64,000 nucleotides of DNA from Zizania palustris (lineage: Eukaryota; Streptophyta; Magnoliopsida; Poales; Poaceae). Below are positions 32,100 through 43,811 of this stretch, piece by piece (the stretch's first letter is position 1; each line of letters opens with the position of its first letter). The notes beneath the pieces were generated by a model. The model was not told where the DNA came from. It searched no databases and saw nothing but the letters and a program-made list of their open reading frames with translations. Both the position numbers and the translations under genes were made by a program. The stretch is from positions 1-64,000 of the forward strand of contig JAAALK010000686.1 in assembly GCA_019279435.1 (NCBI GenBank). Direction: 5' to 3'.

Positions 32100-34031
32100 T
32101 GAGGAGCCATGCTGAATAGTGTGGGCCTCATGGCTCCAGAAGTGATGAGTCATTGTCAACGATAGTCAAAGAGGACTGAAGAAGAGAAGAGATCTGCTGT
32201 TTCATGGGCCGCGTGTGACTCAGGTACACGGGCAGCGAGCGACTGTCGGGCAGAGGAGGCTGCGAAGTCGGGCTGGCCCAATCCGTGTGCATGGGCCAGA
32301 AGCAGTAGAAGATCCACTGGGCTGTTGACCAGGACTGACTCAGGTACACGGGCGGTGAGCGATTGCCGGGCAGAGAGAGCTGCGGAGTCGGGCCGGCCCA
32401 ATCCGGGTACCTGGTGCAAAGCCGGTGGAGGCTTTGTCAGTTTCGGCGCAAAACTGACAACCGTTGATTATGTATCCGACTATCCAGAAGAGAAGTCGTA
32501 ATCGCTACGAAAACTTAGCTTCCGGATAAGTCATCTGAAACTCTAGGCCCACAGTCAGTCAGTCGTGTCTGTAAAAATTCCTAAGGGCAGTAGAGTCTTT
32601 TCCTTTATTTTTGAGTCTGTAAAAACCCTAAGGGGCTGGTAGAATATTCCTAGTGTTGGGAGCCTATAAATAGGACCCCAATCCCTAGGGTTTGGACTAC
32701 CCTTTTGGCTGAAATCACATCTACTCTTTGGGTCATTTTGTCTCTCGTTTTCTCTCTCCTGTATGCGCCGCCAGGCTTTGCTCCCTCCTGTTTGTGCATT
32801 ACTTTTGCTCTAATCTCCTGGATCCATTAAAGCCTTGGTCCCTGCTGATTTTATGCGTTGCATACTGTTTGGTTTGAGGAGTTATTGCTTTGGCTACGGG
32901 CTGTTGAATTTATTTCGTGAGGAGAAGCTTCTTCTGTTGCTTCTGTTCTTCACAAACCGAGTACTAGTTCTTGCTGTTGCAAGTAGTACTACTTTCCTGT
33001 AGCTACAGTAGTCTGTGCAGCTTTTCACCTTCTACTGCACAGCTTTTTGATCGAGGCTGACAGGCTCTGTCACCTTTTTGGCTGTGTTTCGAGCAAAGCT
33101 ACTCTCTGTTCGAAGCCCCTCAGTTTCGCGAGGCAGGCTTCGATCTATCTCCTTCGAAGGCTTCGGTCGATCTTCGGTCTTTGGCTTGCGTTCTGTGTTG
33201 CTAAGCTTCGAAGCATTTTTCTGAACGTCAGTATTGCATACTTCGAAAAATAGTGTGAAGGGGCTTCGGCCCTATCTGTTCGAAGTCCATACTTCGACAA
33301 GTTTCGAAGTTGGGTTCGAAGCTTGTAGCTCCGCTAGGCCTCGCACTGACTTCTGTGTATCATGTCACCCTTCGCCACTCTTTTCGGAGCTTACTCTTTT
33401 CGAAGGTAGAGCATTGGCTTCGGACTTGGTTTTCTGTCGTGTGACAGGCTTCGCTTCTTTGTTCGAAGGTTGTCCGTTTGTGTGTTGTGTTCGAAGCTTT
33501 CTGTTCGAAGGTCTTGCTTCGAAGCATTCGGTTCGAAGCTGTGTTCGAAGTTCTGTCTTCGAAGTGCCCACTTCGAAGCAGGCTCTGGCATTGTCTTACT
33601 TCGCTCCGAAGTACACTTCGCATCTTGCCACTTCGAACTAGGCTAGACCGTGACACCTTCGACATCTCGGACAGGCTCCGTCACCAACCTCCGAAGCAGA
33701 CCTCGACGTGCGAAGGGGGCTTCGCCAAGTTCCGAACAGGAGACAAATTTGGACAGTAACTTCTCTTTTCATCTTACACACTCTTAGATCATTTCATTGA
33801 GAAGTTTAGGCTTGTTATACCTTGTTCATCTGCCTAGTTGCACTACTTTAGATTTACACTGTTTATCATCAGTTGCTTCTAGGATAGAAACCTTTAGACT
33901 TAGGCCTTCTGTTTATTTTCTGCTGCGTAGTCTTTTGAGGTGCGGTGGGTATTGGGAACAGGCCATTGATTCGAAAGAATTTTTTAAGGCACCCATTCAC
34001 CCCCCCTCTGGTCGCTACTTTCGGTCCTACA
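32100..34031 (+). repeat. Element C 5' LTR
   Basis: It starts TGAGGAGCCATGCTGAATAG and ends TTTCGGTCCTACA. U3 matches the B LTR, including the duplicated ATCCGGGT / GGGCC block. The downstream half differs from B: there is no 15-bp array, but there is a stretch at about 33080-33720 dense in TTCGAAG and CTTCGAA words. Confidence 0.96.
32665..32672 (+). promoter_or_regulatory. TATA box of C 5' LTR
   Basis: TATAAATA lies in AGCCTATAAATAGGACCCC; the equivalent box is present in all four B and C LTRs. Confidence 0.7.
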
Positions 34032-34033
34032 AG

Positions 34034-34045
34034 TGGTATCAGAGC
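34034..34045 (+). other. Element C primer-binding site (initiator Met tRNA type)
   Basis: TGGTATCAGAGC lies two bases after the LTR end, the usual copia primer site. Confidence 0.95.
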
Positions 34046-34096
34046 GAGGTTAGGGTTTTTCCATACCTTAACCGGTTCTAAACCCCAGTAGTGACT

Positions 34097-36846
34097 ATGA
34101 CGTCTCCTGGCAAGGTCCCGTCCTTGGAAGCCTATGGCTATAATTACTGGAAGACTCGCATGCGAGCCTATCTCATGAGCCAGGGTTCGGACATATGGGA
34201 CATTTGCGTTCACACCATGTTTGTCATTTTGCCAGTTACTGAGCAAGGTACTGCTGGTATCATTGCTCAGCATCTGAGCAACAGTAAGGCTGTGAATATT
34301 TTGTTTTTTGGTTTAGGTCCCACTGAATTTGAGTGTGTGAGTCATCTCTCCACTGCGAGAGAGATCTGGGCTACCCTCAAGGCACACCATGAGGGAACAG
34401 CACAAGTCAAGGCTCGGCTCTATCAGACCTACCGGCGTGAATATGAGAATTTCACACAGAAGCCGGGTGAATCTGTTGATGCTTTGTTTGGTCGCTTTCA
34501 GTCGATCATTAACAAGCTTCGGGACAACAAGGCTGAGGGTGCTCAGTTAGTCTCAGATCATGAGCAGGCACTCAAGGTTCTTCATACCTTGGACCCAAAG
34601 ATCTGGGAGATCAAGGTATCCTCTATCGTTGAGAGTACTTCTTATGATACCTTGACCATTTCTGAGTTGTTTAGCAAGCTAAAGGCCACTGAGGTAGATA
34701 TCCAGTTGAGATCAAATCTCACTGGCTCTGGATCAAAATCCCTGGCCCTTGCTACACCTTCTGTTGATCCCTCTGCTGTGAGCTGTGCTGGGTTCTCTTT
34801 GATGTCTATCACTGAGGACCAGCTTGAGTTGTTGGGAGATGATGATTTGTGTCTCTTTAACAACCGGGTGCGTCGTGTCTATGATAAGAGAATGTTCAAA
34901 AGACACGGCACAAAATCCGGATGCTTTGAATGTGGTGATCCAGGACACTTCATCGCCGACTGTCCCAAGCGCAGTGGATACAAGAAGGGCGCCGGCAGCA
35001 GCTTCCACGACTCCGGCAAGCATGAGAGCTCCTCCTTCAGCAAGGGCAAGCCGAAGACTCGTTTCTTCAAGAAGGCCCTGAAGGACTACCGGCGAGAGAA
35101 CAAGAAGCGCGACAAGGCCTTCTTCGCCGAGATGGAGAAGAGCTACTCCAAGCAGTCCACGACTTCTTCCTCTTCATCGAGCTCAAGCGATGAGGAGATC
35201 GCCATCAGGAAGGGGAAGGACAAGGACGATCCGGCGGGCCTTTGCTTCATGGCTTTCGGAGACAAGCCGAAGAGCCGCTCACACCAGCGCCGAAGATCCC
35301 GCAAGAGCTTCTGTTCAATGGCTCTTGGGGATAGAGAAGAAAAGACCTCCTCCGACGACTCTGACGACGACGACAGCAAGGTATCATCTTATGAGCATGA
35401 AATTGTTGATTTACTTGAGAGCAATTGTCAGGAGTTGAAGTATTGGGAGAAACTGCTTAGGGGGCTAAGAAAAGGATAGACGAGTTAGAGCGTGAGCTTG
35501 CCGTAGCCAACGGTAGAATTGAGAGTCTATCTTCTTCCCCCTGCTTGGGTGATAGCAGTAAGTGCCCGAAGTGTGAGGTGTTTCTGTGTGACCTGTCGAC
35601 TTTGAAGTCCAGGTACACAGAAAGGGTTGATGAGAGGGACGCTTTGGCCACTGAGCTTGAAAGCGCTCAGCTGGAGCTGAAAGATGCTCAAGCCACTGTC
35701 GTCGCACCCTGTGTTGATTGCCCATCTCATCTAGCTGCCTTAGCTGAGCTGAAATCCAAGGGCGATGAGCGTTTGGGTGATTTAGAGAGGTTGAGAGCTG
35801 AGCTTGCGCAGACTAGGCTAGAGCTTGAGACATTGTCAGTTCCACCCACTGTCTGTGAGAACTGTCTGTCTCTTAGAATGGAGTTGATAAAGCTAAAAGC
35901 TGAAAAGTCTGTCCAAGTAGAGAGTGAGTGTGAGACCTGCTTGTCTCAGGTAGAGGTTCTAGCTTCCTTGAGAGAGGAGCTAGCAGATTCTCAGAATGAG
36001 AACTTTTACCTCCGTTCTATCCTGAGTTGGATCAGTGCCAGAGAGCCACAGCTTGGCATGATGATCCAGCAGTTCAAGAGGCAGGATGGGTTTGGGGTAG
36101 GTTACACCTACACCAAGGCTGACTTTGAGAGTGCCATCAGCCGGGCAGTGGAGTGGAGTAAAATGACTCCAGAGCAGAGGTATCCCAAGACTCACTCCAC
36201 TGAGTCTTCCCAGGCTTGTCAGCCCAAGGATGGAGTGATCCATGAACCACCTAAAGCTCCACCCAAGAAGCCTATCTGGGTTCCGAAGCCCAAACACCTC
36301 CACTCTTCTCTAGACTCTCTTCCTGGACCCTCTCAACCCAAGAAGACCACACCAAACACTACCAAGCCCAAACAACCCAAGCCTCAACCACATCCCAAGA
36401 AGCCCACCTATCATTGTGAGTATTGTCAGAGAGACGGGCATCTTGCGGAGTTTTGCTTCAGGAGGAAGCGGGTTGAGAGAGCAGAGAGGGCTCGTAGTGA
36501 TCAGGAGCAGTTCTACCAGCAGGGTGGTAGACTGCGTGTTCCTCGGCGCGGGGAGAGGCTGGAGGCCAGGCCGCGCCGTGTAGGTGGTGGTAGAGGAGAC
36601 GGCTTTCTTGCCCATGCTCCAGTTGGTGGTATCCATTCCGGCAGAGTTCCAGACCGTGTTGGCTACGGTTCTGGACCTCGTGGCCGCAGGGTTAGGCAGA
36701 ACCGAGGACCGCGCTTTGAGCCGCGTTTTGGTCCAAACTCTTTTGATGGCTTTTGCTTTCCATCTTTTGAGCAGATGGCTCGACACTGGTTTAGCTCTTT
36801 TGCTAAACCTGGTGCCGGACCATTTGCTCCCACTTACAGACATTGA
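34097..36846 (+). pseudogene. gag: Element C gag with one frameshift
   Basis: It starts at the ATG in GACTATGACGTCTCC and is close to B Gag along its whole length. It has a UBN2-like Gag, a CCHC knuckle (CFECGDPGHFIADC) near 34920, a Ser-rich acidic section, a coiled coil, a second knuckle (CEYCQRDGHLAEFC) near 36416 and an Arg/Gly-rich tail. One G is missing from a G run near 35458-35464 relative to B, which ends the first frame at 35479. The rest is open from about 35485 in the other frame. CxxC pairs are at 35563, 35710, 35854 and 35929. The final TGA at 36844-36846 overlaps the pol frame. Confidence 0.93.
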
Positions 36847-39800
36847 TTGAGCAGGACCGGGGACTGGAAGATGTTTGGATCATGGACTCAGGATGCTCTC
36901 GCCACATGACGGGACATCGCAGATGGTTCTCCAGTCTCACTCCCCCGAGCTCCCAAGAGTACATCACGTTCGGGAACAGCGGTCAAGGGAAAGTAAGTGG
37001 CATAGGCTCAATTCGCATTTCAGATCATTTCTCTTTGAAGAATGTTGCTTTGGTTAAAAATTTGAACTTCAACTTGATTTCTGTTTCGCAACTTCTTGAG
37101 GATGGTTTGGAAGTGCGTTTTAAGAAGGGAAATTCTTCTGTGGTTGATTCTAGAGGGTCTTTGGTTTGTCAGATTTTACCCTTCGGTAAAGTTTTTCGAA
37201 TTGACTTCTCTAGTTCTTTTGGCCCTTCTCGCTGTTTGATTGCTGGATCTTCTTCTGAGCTCTAGAAGTGGCATAGGAGGTTAGGTCACTTGAGTTTTGA
37301 TCTGCTAGTCAGGTTAAGCTCTATGGACCTTATCCGAGGATTGCCCAAGCTTAAAATGGAGAAGGATCTAGTTTGTCATCCCTGTCGTCATGGGAAAATG
37401 GTTGCCGCTTCTCACTCACCTGTGACTCAGGTGATGACTTCGTATCCGGGTGAGCTTTTACATTTGGACACTGTAGGTCCTGCTTGAGTACGTTCAGTCG
37501 GTGGGAAATGGTATGCACTTGTGATTGTTGACGACTTTTCTCGATTCTCGTGGGTTTTCTTTTTGGAGTCTAAGGATGAAACCTTTCAATTTGTCCATGA
37601 CCTGATTTTGAAGCTGAAGAATGAGAACAATGGTCGGATACGAGCAATTCGCTCCGACAACGGCTCTGAGTTCAAGAACTCTCAGTTCGTCAGCTTCTGT
37701 AGTGATCAGGGTCTGGACCATCAGTTTTCTTCTCCTTACACTCCCCCACAGAACGGTGTTGTGGAACGAAAGAACTGCACGCTAGTTGAGATGGCCAGGA
37801 CGATGCTCGATGAGCACAGGACTCCTAGGCGTTTTGGGCTGAAGCCATGAACACGGCTTGCTATCTGGCCAACCGCATTTTTCTTAGAGCTTACCTTGGT
37901 AAGACATCATATGAATTGCGGTTTGGCAGACAGCCCAAGGTGAGTCACTTGCGAGCGTTTGGCTGCAAGTGCTTTGTGCTCAAGAAGGGAGGGCATTTGG
38001 ACAAGTTTGAGTCTCGTTGTTCGGATGGTGTTTTCCTTGGTTATGCGTTGTATTCTCGAGGTTTCCGTGTTTGGAACCTCAAATCCCAGCTGCTTGTCGA
38101 GACTTGTGAGGTTTCTTTTGATGAGTCCTTGCCTTCTTTGACTCCTTCTTTTGAGCTTTCTGGTGATGATGAGCTCGGAGAGTCCATCTTCGAGGAAGAT
38201 GAGGATACTCCAGCTGCTGATGAGGGTGGGCCTTCTGCATCCCCCGCAGAGCCCACACCTTCTGAGACTTCGACTGAGGATGAGGGCGGACCTCTGATCA
38301 CTTCTTCCACATCGATCGAGCCCCCTCAGTCGAGTCCAGAGGTGCCAGCTGCTGACTCCGGTGAGGTGACTTCAGATCACCAGGGAACCCGAGCAGTTCA
38401 GCGTGACCATCCCTCAGAGCTCATCATAGGTGATTTGTCTGAGAGGACTTTGCGTTCTTCTGCCTCTCTCGCTGTGTTTGCTGAATCTGCGTTTGTTGCG
38501 TCTTTTGAGCCCAGAGACGTTTCTCATGCTCTTTCTGATTCTAATTGGATTAATGCTATGCAAGAAGAGCTTGAGAACTTTGTCCGCAATCGGGTTTGGA
38601 CACTAGTTGAGCCGCCACCAGGATGCAACCCCATAGGCACCAAGTGGGTATTCAAGAACAAACAAGGTGAAGATGGGGTTGTGGTGCGCAACAAAGCTCG
38701 ACTAGTTGCCCAGGGTTATTGCCAGAAGGAAGGTATTGACTTTGAAGAAACCTTCGCCCCTGTTGCCCGTCTTGAGTCCATTCGCATTCTTTTAGCTTTT
38801 GCCGCTTCGAAGGGTTTTAAGCTTTTTCAAATGGACGTTAAGAGTGCTTTTCTGAACGGGTTCATAGAGGAGGAAGTTTATGTTAGGTAACCCCCTGGTT
38901 TTGAGAACCCTAAGTTTCCTCGACATGTTTTTAAGTTGCACAAAGCTTTATACGGGTTGAAGCAAGCCCCCAGGGCTTGGTATGACCGGTTAAAGCAATT
39001 TTTGTTGGGGAAGGGCTTTGTGATGGGGTCTGTGGACAAAACTCTCTTTTTGCTCAGAGTTGCTTCAGACTTCTTAGTTGCTCAGATTTACGTGGACGAC
39101 ATTATTTTTGGCGGTACTACTAATGATCTTGTGTCCAAGTTTTCTGAGCAGATGCACAATGAGTTTGAGATGAGCCTCATGGGTGAGCTCAAGTACTTTT
39201 TAGGGCTCCAGATCAAGCAGACCAAGGACGGCACCTTCATCCACCAAGGTAAGTACACTCGTGATATGCTTAAGAAATTTGACTTTGGTGGTGAATTGAA
39301 GCCGCAGATGACCCCGATGGGCACTTCTGGGGGTCTGGACAAGGATGAGAGCGGTGTCAAGGTCAATGAGAGAGAGTTTCGAGGGATGATTGGTTCGTTG
39401 TTGTACTTAACGGCAACAAGACCGGACATACAATTCGCCGTGGGACTTTGCGCGCGTTTTCAGTCTTCACCACGCGCGTCTCACCGGCAGGCTGTCAAGC
39501 GCATTTTCAGGTATCTCACCTATGCGCCTGATCTTGGTCTTTATTATTCAGCATCATCATCTCTTGATTTATCTGGCTTTTCGGACGCTGACTTTGGTGG
39601 GTGCCGGTTGGATCGCAAGTCGACTTCCGGTACTTGCCAGTTTCTTGGTTCTTCCCTTGTATCTTGGTCTTCTCGAAAGCAATCTGGAGTTGCTCTTTCG
39701 ACCACAGAGGCTGAGTACGTAGCTGCTGCTAGCTGCTGCTCACAGTTGGTTTGGATGATTTCCACTCTGCGAGATTTTGGGTTGTTCTTTCCTACCAGGG

Positions 39801-40039
39801 TTCCATTGTTTTGCGACAGCACCAGTGCTATTAGTGTAGGGAAAAACCCGTGTCTCCATTCAAAAACCAAACATATTGATGTGCGCTTTCACTTCCTGCG
39901 GGATCAATATGAGAAAGGTGTCATTGACCTTGTTCATGTTGATACCCATCATCAGTTGGCTGACATTTTCACCAAACCCCTAGATCAGTCAACGTTTGAG
40001 CGTTTACGAGGGGATTTGGGTGTTGTGTATCCTTTCTAG
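36843..40039 (+). pseudogene. pol: Element C pol with three stops and one frameshift
   Basis: It begins in the -1 frame relative to gag at the gag stop. The protease motif DSGCSRHMTG is near 36885. Integrase has HRRLGHLS and CHPCRHGK, RSDNGSEF near 37655 and ERKN near 37766. RT has IYVDDIIFGG near 39087 and RNase H ends DLGVVYPF at 40036. Relative to B the breaks are TAG at 37263-37265 (Trp), TGA at 37485-37487 (Arg), loss of one T near 37833 and TAA at 38888-38890 (Gln). All three stops fit C-to-T changes on one strand or the other. Confidence 0.94.
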
Positions 40040-41359
40040 GATATTTTGCGTCAGTTTTCTTTCTTCTTTACTCTTTTCTTGAGTCTTTTTTTGTGTGTGT
40101 TCATACCTTGCATATTCACAATATCACACTTTAGAGATGCTTCTGTTATATGATTGAACTGCTTTACTTATTCTAGCTGGTACATGCTTTTGATTACTTG
40201 TCGATGATCATGCTTTGATTCAGTTCACTTGATATATCTGATATCTGTCATATGCATGGCTTTTACGCTTTCAACTTCAAAAATGATCACCGTTGCTTCT
40301 GGTAACTAGCATGTGTAGGCTGAGTGCTTTTGTTATCTGCTACATGCCTTGTAGCTAGTTCATCACATAGATGCAGATATGCAACTTGGACATCTTTATG
40401 CTTTAACATGGAAAATGAGCTATGACAATCAAAGATGAATGAAAATTCCATGCCTTTTTATGCTTGAATTGAAAAGATCCAAGTGGGTTTGCTTTGTCGC
40501 ATTGCATTGTTCTGGATCGCTTACCATAGCACATTGGTATGAACTAGGACAGTGTAGTGTATACCAAGACCAATGTCTTAAGCTTCTGATGGTCCAGTTT
40601 TGGCCTAGGCTTGACTTGGTCGGTTAGCATAAGGTTTGACATGCAAATAACCCTTGGCAAAAATGAAAAAGGAAAATGAAAAAGCCTGAGCATTTAAAAA
40701 TTAACAAGTTTGCTGAAGCACTTTGTTTTTGGACAATGCTTATCTTGGTAGATATCAGTTAGCTTCTGCATCTCATGCTTTACCTTGCTTGTTTACTGGA
40801 AAGTGTGGTGATGCTTTTATTTGCAAAAACTGAACAATGCGTGCTAAATGACTTTCTTTAGATATCATCTGTTGCACTGATCATGCCATGTGTCTTAGAC
40901 AGTATCTCTTTTGCTATACCTGTTAGATGTTGTAACTGCAGTCAATCATATATGAGAAGCATGCTTTCTACACTCCTTATGCACTCCAGTTAAAATCACT
41001 GCATATTTTGAGGGGGAGTTGCATTTCAGGGGGAGTCTGTGTCTCTTTTGAGTACTTGATGAGTTCACTTGTCAACAAGGGGGAGAAAATTTGGGATCAG
41101 AGTTTAAGGGGGAGTTCTTACTCTGTTAATATCCTTGTTGTTCTGAACTCACACTCATTTGAGTTTTTCCGTTTTGGTTAACCATAATGACCGCTTCTTG
41201 CTTTTGTTCGGCTTTTGGTCATTAGGGTTAAACTTTTACATTATTTTTCTTCTTCTTTGTTTTTCTTGTGTTTTTGTTTTCGTGTTTCCACATTTGTTCG
41301 CAGGTGCTGAAGAGCTGTGAAAAGAGGAGTGTTGACAATGCACTCATCAAGGGGGAGAT
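40040..41359 (+). other. Element C noncoding region between pol and 3' LTR
   Basis: It contains the conserved block at about 40468-40660 that is shared with A and B. Purine tracts of the AGGGGGAG type occur near 41010, 41029, 41077 and 41105, and the one at 41349-41357 is followed by ATTGAGG at the LTR. No convincing protein is encoded. Confidence 0.82.
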
Positions 41360-43288
41360 TGAGGAGCCATGCTGAATAGTGTGGGCCTCATGGCTCCAGA
41401 AGTGATGAGTCATTGTCAACGATAGTCAAAGAGGACTGAAGAAGAGAAGAGATCTGCTGTTTCATGGGCCGCGTGTGACTCAGGTACACGGGCAGCGAGC
41501 GACTGTCGGGCAGAGGAGGCTGCGAAGTCGGGCTGGCCCAATCCGGGTGCATGGGCCAGAAGCAGTAGAAGATCCACTGGGTTGTTGACCAGGACTGACT
41601 CAGGTACACGGGCGGTGAGCGATTGCCGGGCAGAGAGAGCTGCGGAGTCGGGCCGGCCCATCCGGGTACCTGGTGCAAAGCCGGTGGAGGCTTTGTCAGT
41701 TTCGGCGCAAAACTGACAACCGTTGATTATGTATCCGACTGTCCAGAAGAGAAGCCGTAATCGCTACGAAAACTTAGCTTCCGGATAAGTCATCTGAAAC
41801 TCTAGGCCCACAGTCAGTCAGTCGTGTCTGTAAAAATTCCTAAGGGCAGTAGAGTCTTTTCCTTTATTTTTGAGTCTGTAAAAACCCTAAGGGGCTGGTA
41901 GAATATTCCTAGTGTTGGGAGCCTATAAATAGGACCCCAATCCCTAGGGTTTGGACTACCCTTTTGGCTGAAATCACATCTACTCTTTGGGTCATTTTGT
42001 CTCTCGTTTTCTCTCTCCTGTATGCGCCGCCAGGCTTTGCTCCCTCCTGTTTGTGCATTACTTTTGCTCTAATCTCCTGGATCCATTAAAGCCTTGGTCC
42101 TTGCTGATTTTATGCGTTGCATACTGTTTGGTTTGAGGAGTTATTGCTTTGGCTACGGGCTGTTGAATTTCTTTCGTGAGGAGAAGCTTCTTCTGTTGCT
42201 TCTGTTCTTCACAAACCGAGTACTAGTTCTTGCTGTTGCAAGTAGTACTACTTTCCTGTAGCTACAGTAGTCTGTGCAGCTTTTCACCTTCTACTGCACA
42301 GCTTTTTGATCGAGGCTGACAGGCTCTGTCACCTTTTTGGTTGTGTTTCGAGCAAAGCTACTCTCTGTTCGAAGCCCCTCAGTTTCGCGAGGCAGGCTTC
42401 GATCTATCTCCTTCGAAGGCTTCGGTCGATCTTCGGTCTTTGGCTTGCGTTCTGTGTTGCTAAGCTTCGAAGCATTTTTCTGAACGTCAGTATCGCATAC
42501 TTCGAAAAATAGTGTGAAGGGGCTTCGGCCCTATCTGTTCGAAGTCCATACTTCGACAAGTTTCGAAGTTGGGTTCGAAGCTTGTAGCTCCGCTAGGCCT
42601 CGCACTGACTTCTGTGTATCATGTCACCCTTCGCCACTCTTTTCGGAGCTTACTCTTTTCGAAGGTAGAGCATTGGCTTCGGACTTGGTTTTCTGTCGTG
42701 TGACAGGCTTCGCTTCTTTGTTCGAAGGTTGTCCGTTGTGTGTTGTGTTCGAAGCTTTCTGTTCGAAGGTCTTGCTTCGAAGCATTCGGTTCGAAGCTGT
42801 GTTCGAAGTTCTGTCTTCGAAGTGCCCACTTCGAAGTAGGCTCCGGCATTGTCTTACTTCGCTCCGAAGTACACTTCGCATCTTGCCACTTCGAACTAGG
42901 CTAGACCGTGACACCTTCGGCATCTCGGACAGGCTCCGTCACCAACCTCCGAAGCAGACCTCGACGTGCGAAGGGGGCTTCGCCAAGTTCCGAACAGGAG
43001 ACAAATTTGGACAGTAACTTCTCTTTTCATCTTACACACTCTTAGATCATTTCATTGAGAAGTTTAGGCTTGTTATACCTTGTTCATCTGCCTAGTTGCA
43101 CTACTTTAGATTTACACTGTTTATCATCAGTTGCTTCTATGATAGAAACCTTTAGACTTAGGCCTTCTGTTTATTTTCTGCTGCGTAGTCTTTTGAGGTG
43201 CGGTGGGTATTGGGAACAGGCCATTGATTCGAAAGAATTTTTTAAGGCGCCCATTCACCCCCCTCTGGTCGCTACTTTCGGTCCTACA
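41360..43288 (+). repeat. Element C 3' LTR
   Basis: It is 1929 bp, starts TGAGGAGCCATGC and ends GGTCCTACA, followed by CTGTG. It is nearly identical to the 5' copy. Confidence 0.96.
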
Positions 43289-43293
43289 CTGTG

Positions 43294-43806
43294 GTCGTAG
43301 GATATGCCTCCACAAAGGGTTGGACGAATTTAGTCAAAGAGACAGCCTCATGTAAGGGAACTATGTGGTAATAACAATGAGACATGCCCTATTGACAGTT
43401 ATGGCTAAATTTTATACTAACTTTGGTGATAAGATGACCCCAACGGGTATAAAAGTGGAGGACAACGATAGTGGTATATATATAGAACGGATATTACTTA
43501 TTAGATATGCATGTTTTGTCTATGTGCTTAACATGATTCCATTATAACGTTAGAGGAGAGCCCTAGCAATATTGTGGAGGGGAAAGGAAAGCGAATAACT
43601 AGGGAGGTCAACACATACCAAATGGAGCAACTAAAGAACATATGTTATTTTGGCAATCCAATGGATGTCATTCCAGCGAGGAAGGCTCTCCTACATGACA
43701 TCTCGTTAGGTTTATCCTCTAAGATTCTATTATATGTCTGCACAATAAATAATATGATCATCAAACAATAAGTCAGTGGTAAGTTATTTGCACATATCGG
43801 TGGTTA
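43294..43806. other. Host segment between C and E, no gene recognised
   Basis: This AT-rich sequence probably continues the DNA interrupted by C (perhaps the CACTA interior). Short open stretches exist, for example one with KGKGKRITREV near 43575, but no known motif is seen and no long frame is present. Confidence 0.4.
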
Positions 43807-43811
43807 CCTAT
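43807..43811. repeat. Target-site duplication of element E (CCTAT)
   Basis: CCTAT precedes the left LTR and recurs at 50736-50740 right after the right LTR. Confidence 0.94.

Larger units (their letters stand above)
32100..43288 (+). mobile_element. Element C: Sirevirus Ty1/copia retrotransposon, same family as B
   Basis: It is a full-length element of 11,189 bp. The LTRs, 1932 and 1929 bp, differ by about 13 substitutions and three small indels by eye (0.7%). The primer site, gag, pol, conserved 3' noncoding block, several AAGGGGGAG tracts and a 5-bp duplication are present. Gag has one frameshift, and pol has three stops and one frameshift. It lies in the opposite orientation to B. Confidence 0.97.

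Noticed and set aside
34034..34045. tRNA gene
   Set aside because: Only the short primer-binding complement is present, as also at 12521, 51658 and 61881; there is no cloverleaf.
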